A DNA stretch of 43,029 nucleotides from Prevotella sp. (GTDB taxonomy: Bacteria; Bacteroidota; Bacteroidia; Bacteroidales; Bacteroidaceae): assembly GCA_020026195.1 (NCBI GenBank), contig JAHHQW010000016.1, positions 1-43,029 on the forward strand. Direction: 5' to 3'. The translations under genes and the position numbers were made by a program. Under the pieces are notes generated by a model that worked only from the letters and a program-made list of their open reading frames with translations, did no database searches and was not told where the DNA came from. Each line of letters begins with the position of its first letter. The stretch's first letter is position 1. Shown in pieces: positions 1-7,364 of the stretch.

Positions 1-84
1 TTTTTAGAATCGCTAAGCTATATGGCTATCCCCATTGATTATCTACTGAGCCTGCTCTTTTTTATATATCGGGAACTGATTTAA
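1..84 (+). CDS. C-terminal tail of an upstream gene (partial)
   Basis: Frame 1 is open from the first base to a TAA at 82-84, giving 27 residues that end in a hydrophobic stretch (AIPIDYLLSLLFFIYRELI). The other two forward frames close early. This would fit the end of a membrane protein whose start lies outside the window. The segment is too short to assign a family, and an open frame of this length could arise by chance. Confidence 0.3.
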   Translation, partial: FLESLSYMAIPIDYLLSLLFFIYRELI

Positions 85-158
85 ACAGATTCTGTTGTTT
101 AATTTTAATTTCTCTGTGAAATTTTGTCGCAGAATTGTTATCTTATTATAAAAAATCC

Positions 159-189
159 TTGTAAAATTAAAGAAATGTACATATATTTG
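159..189 (+). promoter_or_regulatory. Bacteroidetes-type promoter of the DUF5723-like gene
   Basis: TTG at 159-161, a 20-nt spacer, then TATATTTG at 182-189. This matches the Bacteroidetes sigma-A pattern (TTG / TAnnTTTG) and lies 23 nt upstream of the ATG at 213. Confidence 0.6.
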
Positions 190-212
190 CTGTAAATTTA
201 ATAATGTGAAAC

Positions 213-1619
213 ATGAATAATCGAAATTTGAAAAGAATGCTTCTGGTAATAGCTGTTAATTGTGCGGCTTTATCAGTTAATGCACAGTATTTGAAGTCTT
301 CATATTTTATGGATGCTACTTCAACCAGAATACAGATGAATCCAGCTTTGCAGCCTACAAGAGGTTACCTTAATATACCAGTGTTAGGTTCTTTTAATAC
401 TTCTGTTAGTTCAAACTCTTTAGGTATTCGTGATGTTATAAATGTCATTGACAGTAGTGACGATATTTTTTCAGACAATTCGCTGTACAACCAATTAAAG
501 AACAATAATATTATGAACTTAAACCTAAATACGGATATTTTTTCAATGGGTTGGTTCAAAGGTAAAAACTTTTGGTCTGTGAATATGGGGCTGAGACTGG
601 ATATAGGCGCAAGACTGAATAGAGGTATGTTTGAATTCATGCGAACTGTTAACGGATATTCTAAGGACGGCATCGAAGGCGGACTGCACCAATATGACAT
701 GGGACACCAGAAAATGAGAGCAAGTGCTTATGGTGAAATTGGTGTGGGTTTTTCAAGAAGATTGACTGAAAAGCTGACTGTGGGAACCCGCATCAAGACA
801 TTATTGGGCTTGGCAAGAACAGAAGTCAATATTGAAAGATTTGACGTGAATATGGATGTGCCTGTAATGTCAGCGGATGGTTATGGATCTTCTTATTCAG
901 ACTGGATGGGCAAGGGTTATAACTACACGGGTAAAGGCAGTGTCGTGAGTACGGTAAAGAACGGTGGTATAGTTTTCAACGAAAATGGCATGTTTGATGA
1001 TTTTGAGTTCGAAGGAAGGAATGTCGGGGTTGTAGGCTGGGGATTAGGATTTGATTTTGGTGCAAGCTATGATGTGAATGAGCATTTAACTTTTTCTGCT
1101 TCTGTCCTCGATCTAGGATTCTTAAAATGGCAGAAAAAGAATACGAGAATGGGTACTGTGGAAGGTCAAGAAAATATTGTCATAGATGGAAGCAATTATA
1201 GTGATATTATTGAAAGCGATTTCCTCTCTTTGGAACGTTTTGATTTTGAGGAAGTGAAAGATGCAGACTATAAGACCACGACCAGTTTGTCAAGTACCAT
1301 TATTCTTGCTGGCGAATATACTTTTACAAATAGAAAAATTAGTTTGGGTGCTCTTTATTCAGCACACATGGTACAGCCTAAGACACTGCATGATATTACT
1401 TTCCTGGCTACTTTCCGTCCAAAGAACTGGTTTAATATTGCGGCCAGCTATTCTCCTGTGATGTCCGAAGGTAAGTCTATGGGTATTGTCGTGAAGTTAG
1501 GACCTGTTTTGTTGGGTACTGATTATATGTATTTCGGCAACAATTCGAAGTCTGTTAATGCATTCCTGGGAATGTCCATTCCATTGGGCAGCCAGCGTAA
1601 GGAATTCTCTCAGCTGTAA
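213..1619 (+). CDS. DUF5723-like outer-membrane beta-barrel protein
   Basis: The 468-residue product has a signal peptide ending near residue 24 (hydrophobic core LLVIAVNCAALSV, then NAQ). The rest is rich in alternating aromatic and glycine strands typical of a large beta-barrel, e.g. NFWSVNMGLRLDIGA, GVGWGLGFDFGASYDV and a last strand VNAFLGMSIPLG. This layout and the opening sequence resemble the Bacteroidetes DUF5723 family of outer-membrane proteins, which is related in style to PorV/FadL-like barrels; that assignment is from memory of the family. The gene has its own promoter at 159-189 and a strong terminator at 1644-1689, so it is probably transcribed alone. Its function is unknown. 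The start is the first ATG after the promoter and gives a complete signal peptide. Confidence 0.75.
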   Translation: MNNRNLKRMLLVIAVNCAALSVNAQYLKSSYFMDATSTRIQMNPALQPTRGYLNIPVLGSFNTSVSSNSLGIRDVINVIDSSDDIFSDNSLYNQLKNNNIMNLNLNTDIFSMGWFKGKNFWSVNMGLRLDIGARLNRGMFEFMRTVNGYSKDGIEGGLHQYDMGHQKMRASAYGEIGVGFSRRLTEKLTVGTRIKTLLGLARTEVNIERFDVNMDVPVMSADGYGSSYSDWMGKGYNYTGKGSVVSTVKNGGIVFNENGMFDDFEFEGRNVGVVGWGLGFDFGASYDVNEHLTFSASVLDLGFLKWQKKNTRMGTVEGQENIVIDGSNYSDIIESDFLSLERFDFEEVKDADYKTTTSLSSTIILAGEYTFTNRKISLGALYSAHMVQPKTLHDITFLATFRPKNWFNIAASYSPVMSEGKSMGIVVKLGPVLLGTDYMYFGNNSKSVNAFLGMSIPLGSQRKEFSQL

Positions 1620-1643
1620 TGCAGATCTTAGTTTGTAAAATAA

Positions 1644-1689
1644 AATAGCGGGAAAGATGATTTTGTTCGTCCTTCCCGCTATTCTTTTA
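1644..1689 (+). terminator. Intrinsic terminator after the DUF5723-like gene
   Basis: A perfect 11-bp stem (1644-1654 with 1673-1683, core GCGGGAA/TTCCCGC) is followed by a T-rich run. It starts 25 nt after the stop codon. Confidence 0.8.
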
Positions 1690-1826
1690 TAATAGAACTG
1701 AGTTTATGATTTAGATTCATTTTTTGACGATATTGCAATGATTCTTTTATAATATGTTTGTAACTTTGTTTAGATTCTGTTGCTTAATTAAAAGTAAATC
1801 TTTTGTTAAGACAGAAGCTTATAGTT

Positions 1827-1996
1827 GTCATGACAAAAGATTTTTAATGTCATGACGAAAGATTTTTAATGTCATGACGAAAGTTTTTGGCTGTTGTTGC
1901 ATGATTTTTTTGGTGACATAATAGGATTTTTTGGTGCCAATACAGAAAAAGTTAGTGCCAAAGTATAGATTTTTGGTGTCATTACGAAAAAATATT
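1827..1996. repeat. Degenerate tandem array, 21-22 nt period, about eight units
   Basis: Unit starts are at about 1827, 1849, 1871, 1893, 1913, 1934, 1955 and 1976 (lengths 22, 22, 22, 20, 21, 21, 21, 21). Units 1-3 are near identical (GTCATGACRAAAGATTTTTA, with slight drift in unit 3). Later units decay but keep the pattern GTGnCA...GA...TTTTTG. A possible ninth unit runs 1997-2017. There is no unique spacer between units, so this is not a CRISPR array. Confidence 0.7.
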
Positions 1997-2345
1997 CGTA
2001 TGGTCATAAATTTTTACTATAAGTAATCGCTAAAATATCGGACGACATGAGATTTTAGTCAAAAAATCTAACATAAATGTCAGTGACAATCATAAAAAAT
2101 ATGCTTTTAAAACTATAAAAAGCATGTTTCGGACTATCATCTTCGGATAAAAACATAAAAAAATAATAGAAAATTTGGTATCTTGTACGATACAAAAAGG
2201 CTTTCAGAGTGCGAAACGACACTATGAAACGAAAAGGTAAAAACACATCAAATATCACGTAAGACCACAAAAAAGTCAAAAATCCCTATATATAATAAGG
2301 TGGCAAAAAAAAATGATGTTTTTCTTGAAATTTTTTTGCCAAAAG
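1997..2345. other. AT-rich intergenic stretch before tRNA-Gly
   Basis: No convincing gene is present. It holds an 8-bp stem-loop (ATGCTTTT / AAAAGCAT, about 2101-2125) and an 11-bp inverted repeat TGGCAAAAAAA (2301-2311) / TTTTTTTGCCA (2331-2341), just before the tRNA promoter. The open frames here are short and have skewed composition. Confidence 0.5.
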
Positions 2346-2346
2346 T

Positions 2347-2377
2347 TTTGGTGGTATCAAAAAATCAAGTACCTTTG
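2347..2377 (+). promoter_or_regulatory. Promoter of tRNA-Gly
   Basis: TTTG at 2347-2350, a 19-nt spacer, then TACCTTTG at 2370-2377. It lies 40 nt before the mature tRNA and may also serve the downstream ssb-gldE cluster by read-through, since no terminator is seen after the tRNA. Confidence 0.6.
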
Positions 2378-2416
2378 CAACCGCATTCAGGGGAATGCAC
2401 CGATAAAAAGGTTTAC

Positions 2417-2489
2417 GCGGAAATAGCTCAGTTGGTAGAGCACAACCTTGCCAAGGTTGGGGTCGCGAGTTCGAGTCTCGTTTTCCGCT
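2417..2489 (+). tRNA. tRNA-Gly (anticodon GCC)
   Basis: A 73-nt cloverleaf. The acceptor stem GCGGAAA pairs with TTTCCGC and is followed by discriminator T. The D arm is GCTC..GAGC, the anticodon stem CAACC/GGTTG encloses loop TTGCCAA (anticodon GCC), and the T arm is GCGAG-TTCGAGT-CTCGT. The 3' CCA is not encoded. It lies 33 nt upstream of the next coding region, with no terminator between. Confidence 0.95.
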
Positions 2490-2522
2490 CTATTTTTTTT
2501 CAAGCGAAAAAGCACAAATCAG

Positions 2523-3077
2523 ATGAATTTATATTTAAGATACTTTGATAAAGAGACATTGGTAGATAATATCGACGATGCCTTAGCATTTTTATGTCAG
2601 ATACCGGAAATTACGGTTACTCCAGAACTTGAGGATGATTTAAGAAAATATCATGCAAGCGATGTCCTTTATCCTAAGAGATATAAAATACGTCCCAGAA
2701 TTTATTTCATTGTCATAAAGACCGAAGCTCAAACAATGGCTGATTTTAAGCAGAAGAAAGCTTTGACTTCGAAGAATGTTCAGTCGTCAGAAGATTCAGT
2801 AAGAAAAGATGAAAACAGTTATGCTTCGCGTGCTAATGATAATCTTCCAGGATGGTATGAAGGCTCATTAGAGTTTAAACGTGTCGTCCTCATTCCTGAG
2901 ACTGGAAAATACGAATACAGAGATACACATTTCGTAGCAGACTGCAAGGCAAATTCTTATACCGACTGTTACGACCGCATTGTTCGTTACCTTAAAGGAC
3001 GTGTAGACAGCAGAAGTCAGTTCCCTTCTGTAAAAGGAAAGAACTTTAAGTGTAAGTACCTTGGAGCTTGGAAATAA
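2523..3077 (+). CDS. Conserved hypothetical cytoplasmic protein upstream of ssb
   Basis: A 184-residue, highly charged protein without signal peptide or membrane segment. The ATG at 2523 (MNLYLRYFD) was chosen because the longer reading frame (from 2448) starts inside tRNA-Gly. The C-terminus is basic (KGRVDSRSQFPSVKGKNFK), and residues about 75-100 form a low-complexity charged linker (FKQKKALTSKNVQSSEDSVR). No known domain is recognised. It sits 13 nt upstream of ssb and is probably cotranscribed with it, so a link to DNA or RNA handling is possible, but only by neighbourhood. Confidence 0.75.
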   Translation: MNLYLRYFDKETLVDNIDDALAFLCQIPEITVTPELEDDLRKYHASDVLYPKRYKIRPRIYFIVIKTEAQTMADFKQKKALTSKNVQSSEDSVRKDENSYASRANDNLPGWYEGSLEFKRVVLIPETGKYEYRDTHFVADCKANSYTDCYDRIVRYLKGRVDSRSQFPSVKGKNFKCKYLGAWK

Positions 3078-3090
3078 TATTTTTTAGATT

Positions 3091-3498
3091 ATGAATAGAG
3101 TGATACTGATAGGGAATGTTGGTAAAGACCCTGATGTTCGCTATTATGACAAAGATCAGGCAGTAGCCACTTTTCCACTTGCAACAACAGAAAGAGGATA
3201 TACTCTTCCTAACGGTACTAAGGTGCCAGACCAGACAGACTGGCATAATATTATAATGTGGAAGGGACTTGCAAAAGTCGCTGAAAAATATGTCCACAAA
3301 GGAGATAGGGTATGTATCGACGGACGCATAAGATATCGTACTTACGATGACAAGCGAGGCGTACGTCAGCGTGTCACTGAGATATGGACTGAAAATATGG
3401 AATTGTTGTCAACCAGACCGGTGCAGCAGACTGAGGAAAAACATGCTGACGAGACTGTCGGTCATCAAGGAGTAAACGATTCGTCTTTACCTTTTTAA
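3091..3498 (+). CDS. ssb: Single-stranded DNA-binding protein
   Basis: The 135-residue product is a typical bacterial SSB. The OB fold begins MNRVILIGNVGKDPDVRYY and includes FPLATTERGY and DWHNIIMWKGLAKVAEKYVHKG, followed by a strand GRIRYRTYDDKRGVRQRVTEI. The linker is short (about residues 108-128), and the extreme C-terminus is NDSSLPF, the partner-binding tip usually written DDLPF; here the two residues before LPF are serines rather than acidic. SSB coats single-stranded DNA and recruits replication and repair proteins through this tip. The gene lies between the hypothetical gene (13-nt gap) and gldE (13-nt gap), the order usual in Bacteroidetes (ssb-gldE). Confidence 0.97.
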   Translation: MNRVILIGNVGKDPDVRYYDKDQAVATFPLATTERGYTLPNGTKVPDQTDWHNIIMWKGLAKVAEKYVHKGDRVCIDGRIRYRTYDDKRGVRQRVTEIWTENMELLSTRPVQQTEEKHADETVGHQGVNDSSLPF

Positions 3499-3511
3499 AT
3501 TTAATTAAATT

Positions 3512-4840
3512 TTGGATTCTATTTTAGAAACTATAAATGAAGTAAGTTTTACCGCTCCAACACTTGGAGTGTATATTGCATTAATACTTACGGCATTTCT
3601 GCTATTTATGTCGGGTTTTGCCAGTGGTTCAGAGATCGCATTTTTCAGTCTCTCGCCAAATGACCTTAATGAACTCGACCCTGAAAAGAGTAATATAGAC
3701 AAGCGTATAGAAATGTTACGTGAAGATGGCGAACGAACACTTGCCACTATTCTTATTACCAATAATTTCGTAAATGTAACTATCATTATGCTCTGCAATT
3801 ATATCTTTGCAGAGACGGTGGACTTTGGTAATGCTTTTCTGCTTGAATTTATATGTATTACAGTCCTTCTTACATTCCTTCTGTTATTGTTTGGCGAAAT
3901 TATACCTAAGATTTACAGCCGTCAGTCACCATTGAAATTCTGTAGGAGTGTTGTAAACGGTATTCTATTAATGCGTAAAATTTTCTGGCCGTTGGAGACT
4001 TTGCTCCTTAGTAGTGGTATCATTGCTGCCAAGGTGGTACAGAAAGAACCGCGTGAACTTAGCGTAAACGATCTTGAACAGGCTTTAGAACTTACTGACA
4101 AGGATGACATTAAGGACGAACAGAGTATGCTTCAGGGCATTATCCGTTTTGGAGATGAGACAGCAAAAGAGATAATGACCAGTCGTCAGGACGTGGTGGA
4201 CATAGACATAAAAAGTTCGTTTACTGACGTATTGAACTGTATTGTAGAGAACAATTACAGTAGAATTCCTGTATATCAGGATAACTCTGATAACGTGCGA
4301 GGCGTTCTATATGTAAAGGATCTCCTTCCGCATCTTGGAAAGTCGTCTAATTTCAGATGGCAGAGCATGATACGTCCGCCTTATTTCGTTCCTGCTACGA
4401 AGAAGATAGATAACCTTCTGCGTGAATTCCAAAACAATAAGGTCCATATTGCAATCGTGGTAGACGAATTCGGAGGCACATGTGGTATTGTTACTCTTGA
4501 GGACATTCTCGAAGAGATTGTAGGCGAGATTAATGATGAGTTCGATGAGGATGAAAAAACTTATCGCAGGATAAACAAGAATACTTATATCTTTGAAGGT
4601 AAGACTCTTATCAGTGACTTTACAAAGATTCTCAATATAGACGACGAAGAGTTTGATGACATTGAAGGTGATGCAGACACGCTTGCCGGACTTGTATTGG
4701 AGATTAAAGGTGATTTCCCGAAACTTAATGAAGCAGTGGAATATAAAAACTATTCTTTTGAAACTATAGGAATAGAAGAACGCCGTATATCTCGAATACG
4801 CGTCGTTATAAAAGAAGTAAAGAAAGAGACTGAAGAATAA
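3512..4840 (+). CDS. gldE: GldE-type CNNM/CBS/CorC-HlyC membrane protein
   Basis: The 442-residue product has an N-terminal DUF21/CNNM transmembrane domain (helices around residues 15-35, 80-130 and 150-170), a CBS pair (about 200-325, with MTSRQDVVDID, YSRIPVYQD, VHIAIVVDEFGG and ITLEDILEEIVGEI-like segments), and a CorC_HlyC domain at the C-terminus (about 345-435). This is the architecture of the gliding protein GldE and of CorC-type ion-transport proteins; no direct gliding role can be inferred here. Translation appears to begin at a TTG (3512), because the first in-frame ATG lies inside the first membrane helix. It is followed after 2 nt by the phosphopantetheinyl transferase, as in many Bacteroidetes. 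Confidence 0.9.
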   Translation: MDSILETINEVSFTAPTLGVYIALILTAFLLFMSGFASGSEIAFFSLSPNDLNELDPEKSNIDKRIEMLREDGERTLATILITNNFVNVTIIMLCNYIFAETVDFGNAFLLEFICITVLLTFLLLLFGEIIPKIYSRQSPLKFCRSVVNGILLMRKIFWPLETLLLSSGIIAAKVVQKEPRELSVNDLEQALELTDKDDIKDEQSMLQGIIRFGDETAKEIMTSRQDVVDIDIKSSFTDVLNCIVENNYSRIPVYQDNSDNVRGVLYVKDLLPHLGKSSNFRWQSMIRPPYFVPATKKIDNLLREFQNNKVHIAIVVDEFGGTCGIVTLEDILEEIVGEINDEFDEDEKTYRRINKNTYIFEGKTLISDFTKILNIDDEEFDDIEGDADTLAGLVLEIKGDFPKLNEAVEYKNYSFETIGIEERRISRIRVVIKEVKKETEE

Positions 4841-4842
4841 TT

Positions 4843-5430
4843 ATGTGCGGCGACATTATTCTTGAGATTTTCAGAATGCCAGAAACAGAAGATGATTTCT
4901 ATAACAAGTATCCTTTTCTGTCAGAATGTCGTGAGGAAGTAGAACATAATTATCGTGCGTTATCACGTAGAAAAGAGATTCTTTCAGAGAAAATACTTAT
5001 AGAAAAGATCTTTCCTGGTAAACATGTGAAACTGCTCCATAACGATGACGGAATGCCTATGCTGAGCAATGGTCTTAATGTTAGTATCAGCCACACACGT
5101 AATTACATTGCCATGATGGTTTCAGAGCATCACAGGGTAGCCCTCGACATAGAACATATAAGTGACAGAGTTAAGAAAGTAGGACGGATGTATCTTCGTG
5201 AAGACGAACCGTTTACGGGACTTAATGAAATGCTCGTGGCATGGTGTGCAAAAGAAACCATGTACAAACTTTTTTCTTCTCAGAATCTTAGTTTTTCAGA
5301 GATACGCCTTCTGCCTTTTATAGTAGGAGATGAGGGCGTTGTAGAAACTGAAAATCTAAGGATCAGTCAGACCATAAAACTCAAATATAAAATAACTTCT
5401 GAATATATCATTACTACCGTCTGCATATAA
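4843..5430 (+). CDS. 4'-phosphopantetheinyl transferase superfamily protein
   Basis: A 195-residue Sfp/AcpT-like enzyme. The magnesium-binding motif is ALDIEHI (Asp102 and Glu104), and the second motif WCAKETMYK (residues 134-142) matches the family WxxKEaxxK signature. An upstream segment, NVSISHTRNYIAMMVS, matches the SISHs strand. The family transfers phosphopantetheine from coenzyme A to a serine of acyl or peptidyl carrier proteins. The gene begins 2 nt after gldE and is the last of the cluster. The length suits a short Sfp-type enzyme; whether the target is fatty-acid ACP or a secondary carrier cannot be read from the sequence. Confidence 0.88.
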   Translation: MCGDIILEIFRMPETEDDFYNKYPFLSECREEVEHNYRALSRRKEILSEKILIEKIFPGKHVKLLHNDDGMPMLSNGLNVSISHTRNYIAMMVSEHHRVALDIEHISDRVKKVGRMYLREDEPFTGLNEMLVAWCAKETMYKLFSSQNLSFSEIRLLPFIVGDEGVVETENLRISQTIKLKYKITSEYIITTVCI

Positions 5431-5496
5431 ATCGACGTAGTTAGTTTGGATATATGCCGTCATCTCAATAACGTATGCGATGACATAGTCTTATAT

Positions 5497-5528
5497 ATGG
5501 TATTATAACCATTAAAAAGTAATACCAT
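5497..5528. terminator. Possible bidirectional terminator between convergent genes
   Basis: A 9-bp stem (5497-5505 with 5520-5528, ATGGTATTA/TAATACCAT) lies between two convergent genes. It is AT-rich and therefore weak; the position is the main support. Confidence 0.35.
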
Positions 5529-5547
5529 TACTGTATTCTTTTTCATT

Positions 5548-6273
5548 TTATCTTACAGTAATGTGATAACAACCCTGTTTTACTTCGTGTTTAATGTAAC
5601 ATTTATTCTCATTTCGTAGGTCGTTTAACACCTCGCTGAGCACCCATTTTAAAGTGTCGTTACGAACCTTTCTGCAACCAGTAAGTGTTATGTAACGATT
5701 GTAACTTATGTCGAATGTAGTGCCATAGAGATGACAGCTGTTTTCGGTAGCGTTGGAATTGTGTCTGCGCAGTTTCTTGACATCATGCTTTGTGCGCATA
5801 ACGCTTGTAACGATAATTTTATGAGTAGGAATCTGCTTTACTGCAAGACTGTCAAAGAAATTACTGCCAATCTCCTGAAGGAGAATGGCTGCACGAGGAA
5901 CTAAAAAAGGAATACTGCTTTTAAGGTCCTCTACATGATAGTATGGATTACTTCCGATGAATACAAGGTCGTTCTTTCTGCTTTCTGCTTCTTCTCTATT
6001 TTCTACAGGCGCTACGCCATGTTTGCGTGCAGCTACGAGCTGTATGTCATTAAGATCAGGGAAAGCTCTTTTGTATGAAGGTACGCTGTATATCTTATGT
6101 TTAACGCGGTTACCATCTTCGTCATAGAACATACTTTTAGTTGGCATTAAAGTGTCTTTAACTTCAATGTCATCGTCTTCTGAAGTGACGTATATCACTG
6201 TAAATCTTACTAATGCAAGAAATAGTACTGTGATGGAGAAGCTCAGTAGGAAAGCATTCTTTTTCAGTTTCAT
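5548..6273 (-). CDS. DUF5715-like exported protein, probable peptidase M15-like fold
   Basis: A 241-residue product with one N-terminal hydrophobic segment (about residues 9-28), so it is anchored or exported to the periplasm. Residues 179-188 read SCHLYGTTFD, which fits the SxHxxGxxxD zinc motif of M15/VanY-type D-Ala-D-Ala peptidases (His181, Asp188). A further His occurs in the final CYHITVR (His237), with Glu230 nearby, where M15 enzymes carry their third zinc ligand and catalytic acid. The overall sequence resembles the Bacteroidetes DUF5715 family as I remember it. The likely role is peptidoglycan trimming; that is inference from the motif. It is transcribed alone and divergently from phoH, with a TACCTTTG -7 element at 6299-6306. 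Confidence 0.8.
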   Translation of the reverse strand: MKLKKNAFLLSFSITVLFLALVRFTVIYVTSEDDDIEVKDTLMPTKSMFYDEDGNRVKHKIYSVPSYKRAFPDLNDIQLVAARKHGVAPVENREEAESRKNDLVFIGSNPYYHVEDLKSSIPFLVPRAAILLQEIGSNFFDSLAVKQIPTHKIIVTSVMRTKHDVKKLRRHNSNATENSCHLYGTTFDISYNRYITLTGCRKVRNDTLKWVLSEVLNDLRNENKCYIKHEVKQGCYHITVR

Positions 6274-6298
6274 TAAAAATTTTCTAATATTTAGAATA

Positions 6299-6306
6299 CA
6301 AAGGTA
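6299..6306 (-). promoter_or_regulatory. -7 element for the DUF5715-like gene
   Basis: Reads TACCTTTG on the minus strand, 26 nt before the start codon. No clear TTG is present at -33. Confidence 0.45.
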
Positions 6307-6338
6307 TTAAAAAGTGTCGTAAGTTCGTAGCTTTTTTG

Positions 6339-6346
6339 TATTTTTG
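6339..6346 (+). promoter_or_regulatory. -7 element for the phoH-purC-pyrF gene run
   Basis: TATTTTTG fits TAnnTTTG and lies 29 nt before the phoH start. The -33 region has no good TTG, so only the -7 half is supported. Confidence 0.4.
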
Positions 6347-6374
6347 CAGACAATATATTTAATATTTAAAGAGT

Positions 6375-7364
6375 TTGACAGAAAAGCATATAGTATTGGA
6401 GGATATCGATCCGGTTATGTTTTACGGAGCAGGGAATGTTAACTTACAGATGATACGTTCACTGTTTCCGAAACTTCGTATAATGGCACGTGATAATGTT
6501 TTGAGAGTACTCGGCGATGAAGAAGAAATGTGCAAGTTTGAGGAAAATATAGAAGACATCCGCCGTCATCTTGTTAAGCATAACACAATCTGCGAAGAAG
6601 ATATCATCAGAATAATCAAGGGCGAGAAGACATCAGAAGAATGTAACAACGGCATCATAGCCTACAGTATATCTGGCCGACCGATAAAGAGCCGCAGTGA
6701 GAACCAGCAGAAACTTATTGATGCCTACGATAAGAACGATATGATGTTCGCTGTAGGTCCTGCCGGAACAGGAAAGACATATCTTAGCATAGCCCTTGCA
6801 GTACGTGCTCTGAAAGATAAGTCGGCAAAGAAGATAATCCTCAGCCGTCCGGCAGTGGAAGCAGGAGAGAAGTTAGGTTTCCTTCCTGGCGACATGAAGG
6901 ACAAGATTGATCCTTATCTGCAACCTCTTTATGATGCACTCGAAGACATGATTCCTGCTGCACGACTGCAGGACATGATGGAAAAGAGAATAATCCAGAT
7001 AGCTCCGCTGGCATTTATGCGCGGACGTACACTCAGCGATGCAGTCGTAATTCTGGACGAAGCACAGAACACCACTCCCGCACAGATAAGAATGTTCCTT
7101 ACACGTATGGGATGGAATACAAAAATGATTATTACAGGCGATCTCACACAGGTGGATCTTCCGAAAGGACAGCAGAGCGGTCTTACAGAAGCTTTGAACA
7201 TCCTCGAAGGAACAGAAGGTATCTCGTTTATCAGAATGGAAGGTAAAGACATCGTACGCCATAAATTGGTGACGAGAATCGTCAAGGCTTATGAGAAAGC
7301 CGACAAAGATAAAAAAGAACTTATTAAAGATAACAAAAACAATGAGAGCACTGACAAAGACTGA
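6375..7364 (+). CDS. phoH: PhoH-like ATPase
   Basis: The 329-residue product carries a PhoH domain with Walker A GPAGTGKT (residues 128-135) and Walker B VVILDEAQN (about 222-230), plus the arginine-rich stretch LSRPAVEAGEKLGFLPGD typical of the family. The N-terminal 100 residues hold a KH-like/PhoH leader region. PhoH-like proteins are cytoplasmic P-loop ATPases tied to RNA metabolism and, in some bacteria, phosphate stress; the exact role is unsettled. The start appears to be a TTG at 6375: it aligns with where family members begin (MTEKHIVLEDIDP), and no upstream ATG exists in frame. The 3' end overlaps the purC start by 23 nt, so the two are translationally coupled or at least cotranscribed. 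Confidence 0.93.
   Translation: MTEKHIVLEDIDPVMFYGAGNVNLQMIRSLFPKLRIMARDNVLRVLGDEEEMCKFEENIEDIRRHLVKHNTICEEDIIRIIKGEKTSEECNNGIIAYSISGRPIKSRSENQQKLIDAYDKNDMMFAVGPAGTGKTYLSIALAVRALKDKSAKKIILSRPAVEAGEKLGFLPGDMKDKIDPYLQPLYDALEDMIPAARLQDMMEKRIIQIAPLAFMRGRTLSDAVVILDEAQNTTPAQIRMFLTRMGWNTKMIITGDLTQVDLPKGQQSGLTEALNILEGTEGISFIRMEGKDIVRHKLVTRIVKAYEKADKDKKELIKDNKNNESTDKD

Noticed and set aside
1827..1996. CRISPR array
   Set aside because: Units abut directly with no unique spacers, the period is 21-22 nt, and no cas genes are present.
2055..2279. 74-codon minus-strand frame before the tRNA
   Set aside because: Low-complexity Phe/Tyr-rich composition from AT-rich DNA, no start context, and no promoter match.
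2300..2548. 82-codon open frame on the plus strand
   Set aside because: It runs through the whole tRNA-Gly gene; the peptide EIAQLVEHNLAKVGVASS is the usual false translation of a tRNA.
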